Of a stretch of 64,000 nt of DNA, positions 16,625 to 24,587 are shown in pieces. How positions within the stretch are numbered: position 1 is the first letter of the stretch; every line of letters starts with the position of its first letter. The position numbers and the translations under genes are program-made. This DNA is from Hyphomonas sp. CY54-11-8 (GTDB lineage Bacteria > Pseudomonadota > Alphaproteobacteria > Caulobacterales > Hyphomonadaceae). The stretch covers positions 1 through 64,000 of the forward strand of contig NZ_AWFD01000001.1 in NCBI RefSeq assembly GCF_000682735.1, in the 5' to 3' direction. Under the pieces are notes generated by a model. It was not told the origin of the DNA. It searched no databases and saw nothing but the letters and a program-made list of their open reading frames with translations.

Positions 16625-17254
16625 ATGACACCGTTTACTGAAATCACCGGAACCGCTGCGCCGCTGCTCGAAAAGGGCAAGCTCATGTCCAATGTCGACA
16701 CGGACATGATCATCCCGAAACAGTTCCTGAAAACAACCGAGCGGACCGGCCTGTCGAAAGGCCTGTTCTACGAGTTGAAAACGCTGGCCGATGGCTCCCC
16801 GAAACCGGATTTCGTGCTCAACAAGCCGGAATTTTCGAAAGCAGGCATCCTGATTGCGGGTGAGAATTTTGGTTGTGGGTCTTCCCGCGAGCATGCGCCA
16901 TGGGCGCTGGCGGACCAGGGCATCTCGGTCATCATCGCACCGAGCTTTGCCGATATCTTCCACAATAATTGCTACAAGAACGGCATCCTGCCTGTCCGCC
17001 TGCCGGTGGATGTGTGCGAAAAACTCGCGCAACAGGCTGGCGGGTCCAACCACATCTTCTCGGTGGACCTTGAAACGCAGACGGTGACGGCGCCTGATGG
17101 CGAGACCTACAATTTTGATGTCGATCCTGGCCGCAAGTCCAATCTGCTGCAGGGCCTCGACGAGATTGGCGCCTCGCTGAAGGCTGAAAGCGACATCAGC
17201 AGCTACGAGGCGACCCGCAAGGTCTCCACCCCGTGGCTTGAGCCGGCGGGCTGA
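16625..17254 (+). CDS. leuD: 3-isopropylmalate dehydratase small subunit
   Basis: LeuD supplies the swivel domain that closes over the active site of LeuC. The 209-residue protein shows the family signatures NVDTDMIIPKQFL (about residue 22) and GENFGCGSSREHAPWAL (about 79). ATG 16625 gives the family N-terminus MTPFTEITG. It is separated from leuC by six genes, unlike the adjacent leuCD of most bacteria, and a small lipoprotein gene follows before leuB. Confidence 0.97.
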   Translation: MTPFTEITGTAAPLLEKGKLMSNVDTDMIIPKQFLKTTERTGLSKGLFYELKTLADGSPKPDFVLNKPEFSKAGILIAGENFGCGSSREHAPWALADQGISVIIAPSFADIFHNNCYKNGILPVRLPVDVCEKLAQQAGGSNHIFSVDLETQTVTAPDGETYNFDVDPGRKSNLLQGLDEIGASLKAESDISSYEATRKVSTPWLEPAG

Positions 17255-17285
17255 GACCCGGCCGGCATTCGAGAAGGGAAACCCG

Positions 17286-17471
17286 ATGCCGGACAGACTG
17301 AAACCGATCTTCCTCGTGCTGGGCCTGGCGGGTCTCGGTGCCTGCCACAATGATCCGTTCTCGATAAAGCCGGAAGTGAACGTGACCCTGCCGGACAAGC
17401 CGCCGGCAGACGCCACGGCGCCTGAAGACGACGGTGCCTCAGCCCCCGAAGAAAGCGAGCCGGACGCATGA
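17286..17471 (+). CDS. Very small predicted lipoprotein
   Basis: A 61-residue protein with a basic start (MPDRLK), a hydrophobic stretch and the lipobox LGAC at about residue 20, followed by an acidic, Pro/Glu/Ala-rich tail without structure. GAAGGG upstream of ATG 17286 supports the start. Its TGA overlaps the next gene's ATG (ATGA at 17468-17471), so it belongs to the same operon as the monooxygenase-like gene and probably leuD. The function is unknown. Confidence 0.7.
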   Translation: MPDRLKPIFLVLGLAGLGACHNDPFSIKPEVNVTLPDKPPADATAPEDDGASAPEESEPDA

Positions 17472-17764
17472 TCATCATCGAAGGCACTGTGAGAGTTCCG
17501 CCCGAGCGGATTGAAGCTGCCCGTCCGGCCATGGAAACCATGATCCGTGCCAGCCGCGCGGAGGACGGCTGTCTCGACTATGCCTACAGTCTCGATGTGC
17601 TGGATCCGGGGCTCGTCCGGGTGACGGAGCGCTGGGAAAGCCGGGAAGCGCTGAAAGCACATTTCGACACGCCGCACATGGCTGCCTGGCGCGCCGAATT
17701 TGCCGGTCTCGGGATTACGGACCGGTCCTTACGCCTCTACGAATCCGAGCCGGAACCCATTTGA
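17468..17764 (+). CDS. Antibiotic biosynthesis monooxygenase (ABM) family protein
   Basis: A 98-residue ferredoxin-like protein of the ABM/YgiN group: MIIIEGTVRVPPE at the start, SRAEDGCLDYAYSLD in the middle and ERWESREALKAHFDTPHM near residue 58. Members are cofactor-free quinol monooxygenases or heme-degrading enzymes; the conserved residues here fit a putative quinol monooxygenase but do not prove it. It is translationally coupled to the small lipoprotein before it. Confidence 0.86.
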   Translation: MIIIEGTVRVPPERIEAARPAMETMIRASRAEDGCLDYAYSLDVLDPGLVRVTERWESREALKAHFDTPHMAAWRAEFAGLGITDRSLRLYESEPEPI

Positions 17765-17861
17765 CGCTTCGCGCTTTGGTTGTAGGAAAATGTGACCACG
17801 CGGCCATTGCGCCGGGCGCAGGCAGCGGCTACGCATATCGCCCAACAATAAGGATTTGTGC

Positions 17862-18146
17862 ATGAAACGCGTTCTCTGTCTCTCCGCGCTTGGTCTGGCT
17901 GCGTTGGCAACAGCCTGCTCGACACCAGCTGCAACCACACAAACGGCTGCCGCCAATGTCGGCCCCAATGGCGAACCGCTCGTCTGCCGCAACATCAAGG
18001 TCACCGGTACCCGCTTCCCGCAAAAGGAATGCAAGACCGCTGAGGCCTGGGAGCAGTATGACGCATACACCAATGGCAATGCCAAGGAATCCACGGACAA
18101 GTTCCAGCGCATTCAGTCCGGCGCCTCGACCAACGCCGGCGGCTGA
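17862..18146 (+). CDS. VTGTRF-type small lipoprotein, copy 1 of a tandem pair
   Basis: A 94-residue lipoprotein: short basic start MKRVL, hydrophobic stretch and lipobox with Cys19 in ATACS. The mature part contains CRNIKVTGTRFPQKECKT followed by a Trp-containing helix. The two cysteines flanking VTGTRFP are conserved in the next gene and may form a disulfide. AAGGA before ATG 17862 supports the start. The neighbour at 18168 shares the same layout and about half of the mature residues, so this is a local duplication. Such small proteins recur in Alphaproteobacteria and have no assigned role. Confidence 0.8.
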   Translation: MKRVLCLSALGLAALATACSTPAATTQTAAANVGPNGEPLVCRNIKVTGTRFPQKECKTAEAWEQYDAYTNGNAKESTDKFQRIQSGASTNAGG

Positions 18147-18167
18147 TACCTGAAGAGAGGGCAAGCA

Positions 18168-18476
18168 ATGAAACACCTTTCAACCGGGCTATCGTCACTT
18201 GCCCTGTTCTTCTCGATCGCGGGATGCACGACACCCGTTGCCGGGAGCCCGTCTGATGAAGCTTCCGCGGCCAAGATCGTGACGGCGGAAGGCGAAGACG
18301 TCATCTGCCGCAGCATTCCGGTGACCGGCACGCGTTTCCCGGAAAAGATCTGCAAGACGCAGGCAGCCTGGGACGCCTTTGACGATTACACGAACGACAG
18401 TGCCAAAGAGCAGACGGACAAGTTCCAGCGTCTGAACTCAGGCTGCTCAACACAGGCGCAGGGAAGCTGCAGCTGA
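18168..18476 (+). CDS. VTGTRF-type small lipoprotein, copy 2 of a tandem pair
   Basis: A 102-residue paralogue of the preceding gene: signal with lipobox Cys20 in IAGC, then CRSIPVTGTRFPEKICKT, a Trp helix and TDKFQRLNSG. It differs by a longer tail with two extra cysteines (GCSTQAQGSCS), which may form another disulfide. It starts 21 bp after copy 1 with AGAGGG upstream. Probably outer-membrane or periplasmic, of unknown role. Confidence 0.8.
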   Translation: MKHLSTGLSSLALFFSIAGCTTPVAGSPSDEASAAKIVTAEGEDVICRSIPVTGTRFPEKICKTQAAWDAFDDYTNDSAKEQTDKFQRLNSGCSTQAQGSCS

Positions 18477-18519
18477 GCTGATCCTTGCTGCGGCGCCTGA
18501 TCCGGGGCCTGTCTGCGTC

Positions 18520-18576
18520 AAAAACCATGGGTGACAGCGCGGCCCTGCGGGGGTAGAGCCGCACCCATCGGTTTTG
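18520..18576 (+). promoter_or_regulatory. Long hairpin between the lipoprotein pair and leuB
   Basis: AAAACC plus ATGGGTG (18521-18533) pairs with CACCCAT (18562-18568) and GGTTTT (18570-18575), a 13-bp stem with one bulged C and a 28-nt loop. It ends 21 bp before the leuB ATG, leaving no space for a promoter after it. It may be the terminator of the lipoprotein transcript on either strand, or a leader structure of leuB. Confidence 0.5.
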
Positions 18577-18596
18577 CGTAGCATACAGGCCTGAAC

Positions 18597-19649
18597 ATGC
18601 ATCAGACACTCCTCTTGCTCCCGGGTGACGGGATTGGACCAGAAGTCATCGCCGAAGTCCGCCGCGTGGTGGAAGTCGTCGCGCCTGACCTCAAGCTGGA
18701 AGAAGGCCTGGTCGGCGGTGCCTCCATCGATGCGCATGGCGACCCGCTGACGGAAGACACGCTGGCGCATGCACGCCATGCCAGTGCGGTCCTGCTGGGC
18801 GCCGTCGGCGGTCCGAAATGGGTCGGCGCTGCGCGGGACAAGCGCCCGGAAGCGGGCCTGCTGGCCCTGCGCAAAGGCCTCGACGTGTTCGCAAATTTGC
18901 GTCCGGCCTTTTGCTTCCCGGCGCTTGTGGAAGCTTCCAGCCTGAAGCGCGACGTTGTCGAGGGTCTCGACCTTATGATCGTCCGCGAGCTGACGGGCGG
19001 GGTCTATTTTGGCCAGCCGCGCGGCATCGATGAAACCAGCGGCATCCGCCGGGGCTATGACACGGCGGTCTATACCCACCCTGAAATCGAGCGCGTGGCG
19101 CAGGTCGCTTTCGAGATCGCCCGCGGGCGTCAGGGCAAGGTCTGCTCGGTCGAGAAGTCGAACGTCATGGAATCCGGCCTGTTCTGGCGTCAGGAAGTCA
19201 CGCTCGCCCATGCCGAAATGGGCGCGGGCGTGGACCTCAGCCACATGTATGCCGATGCCTGCGCGATGGAACTTGTGCGGGCCCCGAAACAGTTCGACGT
19301 GATCCTCGCGGACAATCTCTTCGGCGACATCCTGTCGGACGAAGCCGCCATGCTGACCGGGTCCATCGGCATGCTGCCGTCCGCGTCGCTTGGCGCACCG
19401 GGGACACCGGGCCTGTATGAGCCGGTGCATGGTTCGGCGCCGGACATTGCCGGGCAGGGCATTGCCAATCCGTGCGCGGCCATCCTGTCGCTGGAAATGG
19501 CACTGCGCTGGTCGCTCGGCCGGGAGAAAACGGCGGATATCCTGTTCGCGGCCGTCGGCAAGGCGCTCGATCAGGGCGCCCGCACGAAAGACCTTGGCGG
19601 CAGCCTCACGACCCGCGAAATGGCGGACACCATCATTGCCGCGCTCTGA
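18597..19649 (+). CDS. leuB: 3-isopropylmalate dehydrogenase
   Basis: LeuB oxidises and decarboxylates 3-isopropylmalate to 2-oxoisocaproate with NAD+. The 350-residue protein has [11 protein letters not shown] at the start, the substrate-binding [15 protein letters not shown] (about residue 127), the KSNVMESG catalytic Lys segment (about 185) and [15 protein letters not shown] (about 277) for NAD. The last leucine gene of the window, 1.3 kb after leuD. The region just before it is a long hairpin rather than a ribosome site of standard strength. Confidence 0.97.
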   Translation: MHQTLLLLPGDGIGPEVIAEVRRVVEVVAPDLKLEEGLVGGASIDAHGDPLTEDTLAHARHASAVLLGAVGGPKWVGAARDKRPEAGLLALRKGLDVFANLRPAFCFPALVEASSLKRDVVEGLDLMIVRELTGGVYFGQPRGIDETSGIRRGYDTAVYTHPEIERVAQVAFEIARGRQGKVCSVEKSNVMESGLFWRQEVTLAHAEMGAGVDLSHMYADACAMELVRAPKQFDVILADNLFGDILSDEAAMLTGSIGMLPSASLGAPGTPGLYEPVHGSAPDIAGQGIANPCAAILSLEMALRWSLGREKTADILFAAVGKALDQGARTKDLGGSLTTREMADTIIAAL

Positions 19650-19688
19650 CGGGCTGACCTAAGGGAAAGATTGCCCGTCTTCTTTCTG
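19649..19688 (+). terminator. Possible weak terminator after leuB
   Basis: ACGGGC (19649-19654) pairs with GCCCGT (19673-19678) across an 18-nt loop and is followed by a T-rich CTTCTTTCT. The stem is short and the loop long, so termination would be partial. Confidence 0.35.
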
Positions 19689-19695
19689 CGTGAGA

Positions 19696-19726
19696 GCATT
19701 CCCCCAAAAACATGAGGGAGGAATGC
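19696..19726 (+). promoter_or_regulatory. Hairpin that covers the ribosome site of the next gene
   Basis: GCATTCC plus CCC (19696-19705) pairs with GGG and GGAATGC (19716-19726, one bulged A) around the loop AAAAACATGA. The downstream arm contains the GGGAGG Shine-Dalgarno sequence of the amidohydrolase gene, whose ATG begins at 19728. Folding would block translation initiation, suggesting RNA-level control. Whether it switches is unknown. Confidence 0.55.
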
Positions 19727-19727
19727 C

Positions 19728-20924
19728 ATGTCATACGCCGATGGACGTCTGATCCACGATGCCGACAGCCATTTGATGGAGCCTGTCGATTGTCTCGATC
19801 CGTATTTTGAAAAGAAGCTGCTGGACCGGTTCCTGGCCGTGCCGCGCGTGAAGGAACTGCGGACCGCGGCGAAGTCGGACTGGATCCGGGAACGGCTGGA
19901 CCTGCAACAGGATGCGGCGTTCCGGGCGGAGGCGGACGACAATATCCTTTTGCGGAAGAATTACGATGCGCATGGCGCCTGGCTCCGGCAGGACCGGCCG
20001 CACACGCTAGACAAGCTCGGCTTCGCCAGCCAGCTCGTTTTCACCACACATTGCCTCGGTAATTTCGGCCTCGATCAGGGCGACGACATGGAGCTCTGTT
20101 ATGCCGCTGCTGATGCGCATAACCGGATGATGACGGACTTCTGCAGCATCGACCGCCGCCTTCTGGCTGTTGCCTATGTGCCGCTGGAGGATTTCGACCG
20201 CTCGCTCACCACGGCTAAGCTCGCCATCGAACTTGGCGCAAAGGCGCTGATGGTGCCGAGCCGCTGCCCGCAGCATCACTCGCCGAGCCATGTCGCGCTC
20301 GATCCGGTCTGGGCGCTGGCGCAGGAGGCGGGCCTTCCGGTCGTGCTCCATGTCGGCGGCGAGACGAAACTCAATCCGATGTACAAAGAAAACGGCCTGC
20401 CGCCGGTGCCGGATTTCCATGGCGGCGACGACAATTTCACCTCTGTCTCCTATATGCCGATCCCCGAAGCGGCGATGCAGACGCTGGCAACGCTGATCTT
20501 CGACGGCGTTTTTGACCGGTTCCCGGACCTGAAATGGGGCGCCATCGAACTTGGCGCGAACTGGGTGCCGGGCTGGATGCGGGCTATGGATTCGGCGGCC
20601 CATGCCTTCATGCGCAATGAGGAGCGCCTTCAGAAACTGACCGCGAAGCCCTCGGAGATTGTCCGCCGCCAGTTTCGCGCCGCGCCCTATCCGCATGAGG
20701 ACGCCGGCTGGATTGTCCGCGAAGCGGGCGAGGAGATCGCCATGTTCTCTTCCGACTTTCCGCATGTCGAAGGCGGCCGCAATCCGCTGAAACGGTTCGA
20801 CCAGACGCTCGAAGGCCTGCCGGAACGCGCCATCAAGGCTTTCTATTCCGGCAACTTCATCGACATGATGGGGCAGGGCCTGGCCCCGGACCTGCGCGTG
20901 CCGGAACTGCAGCAGTCGGCCTGA
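19728..20924 (+). CDS. Amidohydrolase family 2 protein
   Basis: A 398-residue TIM-barrel hydrolase or decarboxylase of the amidohydrolase_2 group (PF04909). It has HDADSHLMEP near the N-terminus (His/Asp metal ligands), LPVVLHVGG near residue 203, a WGAIELGANWVPGWM segment and the terminal SSDFPHVEGG with the conserved Asp. Relatives include 2-amino-3-carboxymuconate-6-semialdehyde-type decarboxylases and many uncharacterised enzymes. GGGAGG lies just before ATG 19728 inside a hairpin. Not obviously part of the leu pathway. Confidence 0.88.
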   Translation: MSYADGRLIHDADSHLMEPVDCLDPYFEKKLLDRFLAVPRVKELRTAAKSDWIRERLDLQQDAAFRAEADDNILLRKNYDAHGAWLRQDRPHTLDKLGFASQLVFTTHCLGNFGLDQGDDMELCYAAADAHNRMMTDFCSIDRRLLAVAYVPLEDFDRSLTTAKLAIELGAKALMVPSRCPQHHSPSHVALDPVWALAQEAGLPVVLHVGGETKLNPMYKENGLPPVPDFHGGDDNFTSVSYMPIPEAAMQTLATLIFDGVFDRFPDLKWGAIELGANWVPGWMRAMDSAAHAFMRNEERLQKLTAKPSEIVRRQFRAAPYPHEDAGWIVREAGEEIAMFSSDFPHVEGGRNPLKRFDQTLEGLPERAIKAFYSGNFIDMMGQGLAPDLRVPELQQSA

Positions 20925-20966
20925 TCCTTTAAGGGACAGGTCAGCGCCTTAAGGGGGGGATGGTAG

Positions 20967-21521
20967 ATGGCAGACGAAGACCCGTCAGAGACGCGGGAGG
21001 CGAAACTCGCCCAACGCCGCGCGCGTGTAGAATACCTCGCCTTCATTGCCCAGATTGTCAGTGCCGTCGCCATCGTCATCTCGCTGATTTTTGTCGGCAT
21101 CCAGTTGCATGAAGGGAATACGGTCACGCTGCGCAACGAATCCAATGCCACCATGACGCAATGGTCGGCCTTCCGTGCCTCGATCTATTCAGACCGCAAC
21201 ACCGCGAAGGTGTTCCTGGCCGGAATGGAGGGGGCACCGCCGCTGGATGCGACGGACCAGCTGCGCTTTGGCTACATCATGCGTGAACATGCCTGGGCAA
21301 CGTTCCAGATCTGGGACCGAACGAAACGCGGACTGGTACCGGGCGCAAACTTCGAGGTTGGCGCGGCGCCGGATTATCTGAAAGTGATCTGCACGCCGGG
21401 CGGTGCGGTTGTCTGGGCCGAGATCCGTAGCGAGATGCCCGCGCCCTTCATTGCAGACATGGACCGGATTGCAGAGGCTTACGCGCCTGCGCATCATGTA
21501 AGCTGCGTTGCGGAAGAATAG
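20967..21521 (+). CDS. Membrane-anchored protein of the VFIGIQL family, copy 2
   Basis: A 184-residue protein with a charged N-terminus, one membrane helix (about residues 25-49, ISLIFVGIQLHEGN) and a soluble helical domain. The helix and its flank match the gene at 1900-2427, with weaker likeness after it, so both belong to one uncharacterised family. GGGGGGATGGTAG before ATG 20967 is the ribosome site. It follows the amidohydrolase by 42 bp and may be in the same transcript. Confidence 0.75.
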   Translation: MADEDPSETREAKLAQRRARVEYLAFIAQIVSAVAIVISLIFVGIQLHEGNTVTLRNESNATMTQWSAFRASIYSDRNTAKVFLAGMEGAPPLDATDQLRFGYIMREHAWATFQIWDRTKRGLVPGANFEVGAAPDYLKVICTPGGAVVWAEIRSEMPAPFIADMDRIAEAYAPAHHVSCVAEE

Positions 21522-21533
21522 GGCGACCCTGAA

Positions 21534-21905
21534 CTAGCTGTAGTCGGCGATCCGGCAGAGCAAATTGCCGCGGAATTCGAAGAAACTCGCGCCGCGGACC
21601 TTCACGGTTTCGCCAGCCTTGATGCCGTTCGGCAGGTCGACTGCTGCCTTGCCTTCGAATTCGATCTCGGCGGCAGCCTTGCCGGCGCCTGACACGACAT
21701 TGATCAGCCGCTGGCGCCGGTAGGAAAAGGCATTTCCGGACAATTCGGCAACCTGGCGCATCATGTCCTTGCCGTCGAGGCGCATGGATCCGCCGGCATT
21801 GGAGATGTTTTCGAACACGACATCGTCGGTCACGCAGTCGAGCATGCCGTCAATGTCACGGGCGTTATAGCTTTGAATATAGCGGGCAATTACGTCGTCG
21901 AGCAT
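21534..21905 (-). CDS. NTF2-like (SnoaL-type) protein
   Basis: A 123-residue cone-shaped NTF2-like protein: DDVIARYIQSYNARDIDGML at the start, then FENISNAGG and a sheet-rich C-terminal half. Such proteins are small isomerases, hydrolases or ligand-binding domains. The residues that would define steroid isomerase or SnoaL catalysis are not clearly present, so no reaction is assigned. It converges on the preceding gene with a 12-bp gap and is divergent from asd. Confidence 0.82.
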   Translation of the reverse strand: MLDDVIARYIQSYNARDIDGMLDCVTDDVVFENISNAGGSMRLDGKDMMRQVAELSGNAFSYRRQRLINVVSGAGKAAAEIEFEGKAAVDLPNGIKAGETVKVRGASFFEFRGNLLCRIADYS

Positions 21906-22039
21906 GGGGCTGGGGCCTCCATATGTGTCTCCGGGAGCCCCTTCGGTCTGCCTGACAGGGGACCGGATGGCAACAGGCTTTGCGCATCGATAAGAAATGC
22001 GCCATAAGCCCGCCTCGAATTACGAGGAGCGAGAAAGCC

Positions 22040-23083
22040 ATGGGCACACGGATTGCGATTGTCGGCGCGACAGGAAATGTCGGGCGTGAATTGCTGGCCA
22101 TTCTGGACGAGCGCATGTTCCCGGCGGACGAAGTTTACGCCGTGGCCTCCCGCCGGTCGCTCGGCAAGGAAGTCTCCTATGGCGACCGCACGCTGAAATG
22201 CCAGGACATCGAAAGTTTCGACTTTTCCAAGGTCGATCTCGTCCTGATGTCGGCTGGCGGGTCCACCGCGAAACAATGGTGTCCGAAGATCGCCAAGGCC
22301 GGCGCCATCACCATCGACAATTCCTCCGCCTGGCGGATGGACCCGGACGTGCCGCTGGTCGTGCCGGAGTGCAATGGCGAAGCGGTGATGGACTACAAGA
22401 AGAAGATGATCATCGCGAACCCGAACTGCTCGACCGCGCAGCTCGTGGTGGCCCTGAAGCCGCTGCATGATGCCGTGGGCGTCAAGCGCGTCGTCGTCTC
22501 GACCTACCAGTCCGTCTCCGGCGCCGGCAAGGATGCCATGGACGAGCTGTGGAACCAGACGCGCGGCATCTATGTGAATGACGAACCGACGCCGGAGATC
22601 TTCCAGAAGGAAATCGCCTTCAACGTGATCCCGCAGATCGACGTCTTCATGGAGGACGGCTTCACAAAGGAAGAGTGGAAGATGCGCGTCGAGACGAAGA
22701 AGATCGTCGACGAGAGCATCGAGCTCGTCGCCACCTGTGTGCGTGTGCCGGTCTTTGTCGGCCACTCCGAAGCGGTCAGCGTGGAACTGAATGCACCGAT
22801 GAGCGCGAAGGAAGCGCAGGACCTGCTGCGTGAAAGCCCCGGCATCATGCTGGTCGATGATCCGGAAGAAGACCTCTACATCACGCCGAAAGAGTGCGTC
22901 GGCGACTGGGCGACCTTCATCAGCCGCGTGCGCAAGGACCCGACCGTCGAGAACGGCCTGATGTTCTGGTGCGTCTCCGATAACCTCCGCAAGGGCGCGG
23001 CGCTGAACGCGATCCAGATCGCCGAGGAGCTCCTGAACCGCGGCGTCATCAAGCCGGAGAAACAACCGGCTGTGACGGACTAG
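22040..23083 (+). CDS. asd: Aspartate-semialdehyde dehydrogenase
   Basis: Asd reduces aspartyl phosphate to the semialdehyde that feeds lysine/diaminopimelate, threonine and methionine synthesis. The 347-residue protein has the NADP-binding GATGNVGREL (about residues 9-18), the catalytic Cys130 in NPNCSTAQL, and a later SVELNAPMS segment. ATG 22040 is preceded by GAGGAGCGAG. Together with dapF at 31230 the window supplies two steps of the diaminopimelate route. Its stop shares the bases CTAG with that of the convergent MscS gene. Confidence 0.97.
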   Translation: MGTRIAIVGATGNVGRELLAILDERMFPADEVYAVASRRSLGKEVSYGDRTLKCQDIESFDFSKVDLVLMSAGGSTAKQWCPKIAKAGAITIDNSSAWRMDPDVPLVVPECNGEAVMDYKKKMIIANPNCSTAQLVVALKPLHDAVGVKRVVVSTYQSVSGAGKDAMDELWNQTRGIYVNDEPTPEIFQKEIAFNVIPQIDVFMEDGFTKEEWKMRVETKKIVDESIELVATCVRVPVFVGHSEAVSVELNAPMSAKEAQDLLRESPGIMLVDDPEEDLYITPKECVGDWATFISRVRKDPTVENGLMFWCVSDNLRKGAALNAIQIAEELLNRGVIKPEKQPAVTD

Positions 23084-24459
23084 TCCGTCTCCGAATCAAA
23101 TTTCGCTTTGCGGGTCTCGACGGTGACGTTGAGGCCCGTTGCGCTTTTGAGATGAAGGTCGCGCTGCGGGAAGGGGATCTCAAGTTCGTATTTCTCCAGC
23201 GCCGTGTGCAGCGCCCAGTTATAGTCGGCGACGACGCGGGCCGGGCGGCTGACGGCAGCATCGGTTAGCCAGACGACGAGTTCGAATTCCAGTGCGCTGT
23301 CTCCGAACTTGGTCAGCCAGACCTGCGGCGTGCGGCCCGGCATGCCTTTCAGCGTCCACTCGACTTCCTCGGCGGCCTCGAGGCCTGCCTTGCGGACCAG
23401 TTCCTTGTCTGACCCATAAGCCACACCGAACGGCACACGCACGCGGCGGCGCGCTTCGCGATGGGTCCAGTTGATGACCTGCGCCTTGATGAACTCCTCG
23501 TTTGGCACGAGGATGTCGACATTGTCGTTCGTGGTGACGAGGGTGGAGCGGATATTGATCTCCCGCACAAGACCCGTGACGCCGGACTGAAGTTCGATGA
23601 AGTCGCCGACCTTTACAGACTTTTCGATCAGGATGATCAGGCCCGACACGAAGTTCGAGAAGATTGCCTGCAGACCGAAGCCGATACCGATGCCCAGCGT
23701 ACCGGAGAGGATGGTCAGGGCCGTCAGGTTCACGCCCACAACCTGCAGCGCAATCAGGATGGCGATGATGATGAAGGCAATCTTCAGCACCTGGCCGAGC
23801 AGCCCGGCCATGGACGGTGTCAGCTTTTTTGAACTGCGCAGCTGTGCCTGGGCCGCGTCGCCCGCAATCCGGCCAAGCCAGAGGGCGAAGGCGGCGACCG
23901 CGAGGCTGGTCAGCAGGCGCAGGATGGAGAACTTCACCCCGCCGAGTTCGATGATGGTGGAATCGAGCGACTGCGTCACCGGCTGCAGCAGCCGCAGGAT
24001 GTAGAGTGCCGCGATCAGCCAGGCGAGCAGGGCCAGCGTGTTCGCCACCATCCCGTCACGGATGTTCGATGTGATCAGCCGCACGATGATCCAGGCATTG
24101 AGCAGGCTGGCCGCGACGCGCAGGATCTCGTTGCGCAGGCCGAATTGCTCAAAGGCCGGGATCGTGACCCAGAGCAGGAGCGCGGTCACGACCGGCCAGA
24201 CAATCCGGGCGGAGGAAATGGAGGCGTGGAACAACACGTCCGGCCGCTCGCGGCTGGCAGCCAGTTTCTTCAGCCTTGTAACAGGGACGCGAGACAGGAA
24301 AAAGCCGGCGATCCCTGCAATGACGATTGCCAGGAATTGCCAGAGCGAGGCGTAGGAAACGAACTCGGCGGCCAGCTTGACCAGATCATCCTGGATGGAA
24401 TGAAGCACATCCTGGAACTTCAGCGAGTTCAGCAGGGACGGGGATGTTTCTTCTTCCAT
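23080..24459 (-). CDS. MscS family mechanosensitive ion channel
   Basis: A 459-residue channel of the MscS superfamily. The N-terminal half has about five extra helices, and the pore helix and beta domain follow (GTLGIGIGFGLQAIFSNFVSG is close to the TM3 Gly/Ala pattern; KVGDFIEL and GLVREINIRST start the beta domain at about residue 285). The C-terminal cytoplasmic alpha/beta domain completes it. Such channels release solutes during hypo-osmotic shock. No signal peptide is obvious. It overlaps asd tail to tail at CTAG (23080-23083). Confidence 0.93.
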   Translation of the reverse strand: MEEETSPSLLNSLKFQDVLHSIQDDLVKLAAEFVSYASLWQFLAIVIAGIAGFFLSRVPVTRLKKLAASRERPDVLFHASISSARIVWPVVTALLLWVTIPAFEQFGLRNEILRVAASLLNAWIIVRLITSNIRDGMVANTLALLAWLIAALYILRLLQPVTQSLDSTIIELGGVKFSILRLLTSLAVAAFALWLGRIAGDAAQAQLRSSKKLTPSMAGLLGQVLKIAFIIIAILIALQVVGVNLTALTILSGTLGIGIGFGLQAIFSNFVSGLIILIEKSVKVGDFIELQSGVTGLVREINIRSTLVTTNDNVDILVPNEEFIKAQVINWTHREARRRVRVPFGVAYGSDKELVRKAGLEAAEEVEWTLKGMPGRTPQVWLTKFGDSALEFELVVWLTDAAVSRPARVVADYNWALHTALEKYELEIPFPQRDLHLKSATGLNVTVETRKAKFDSETD

Positions 24460-24587
24460 CGGGCGGGCATATCTCCGGGCGTTACGTGACTGTTTCTTCT
24501 TGAAATCTAGACGATGCGCGGCTCAAGGCAACCAAAGCCGGATTTCGTGACTATCCAAGGGGCAGCCGTGTTGATACAGCGCGGCGC

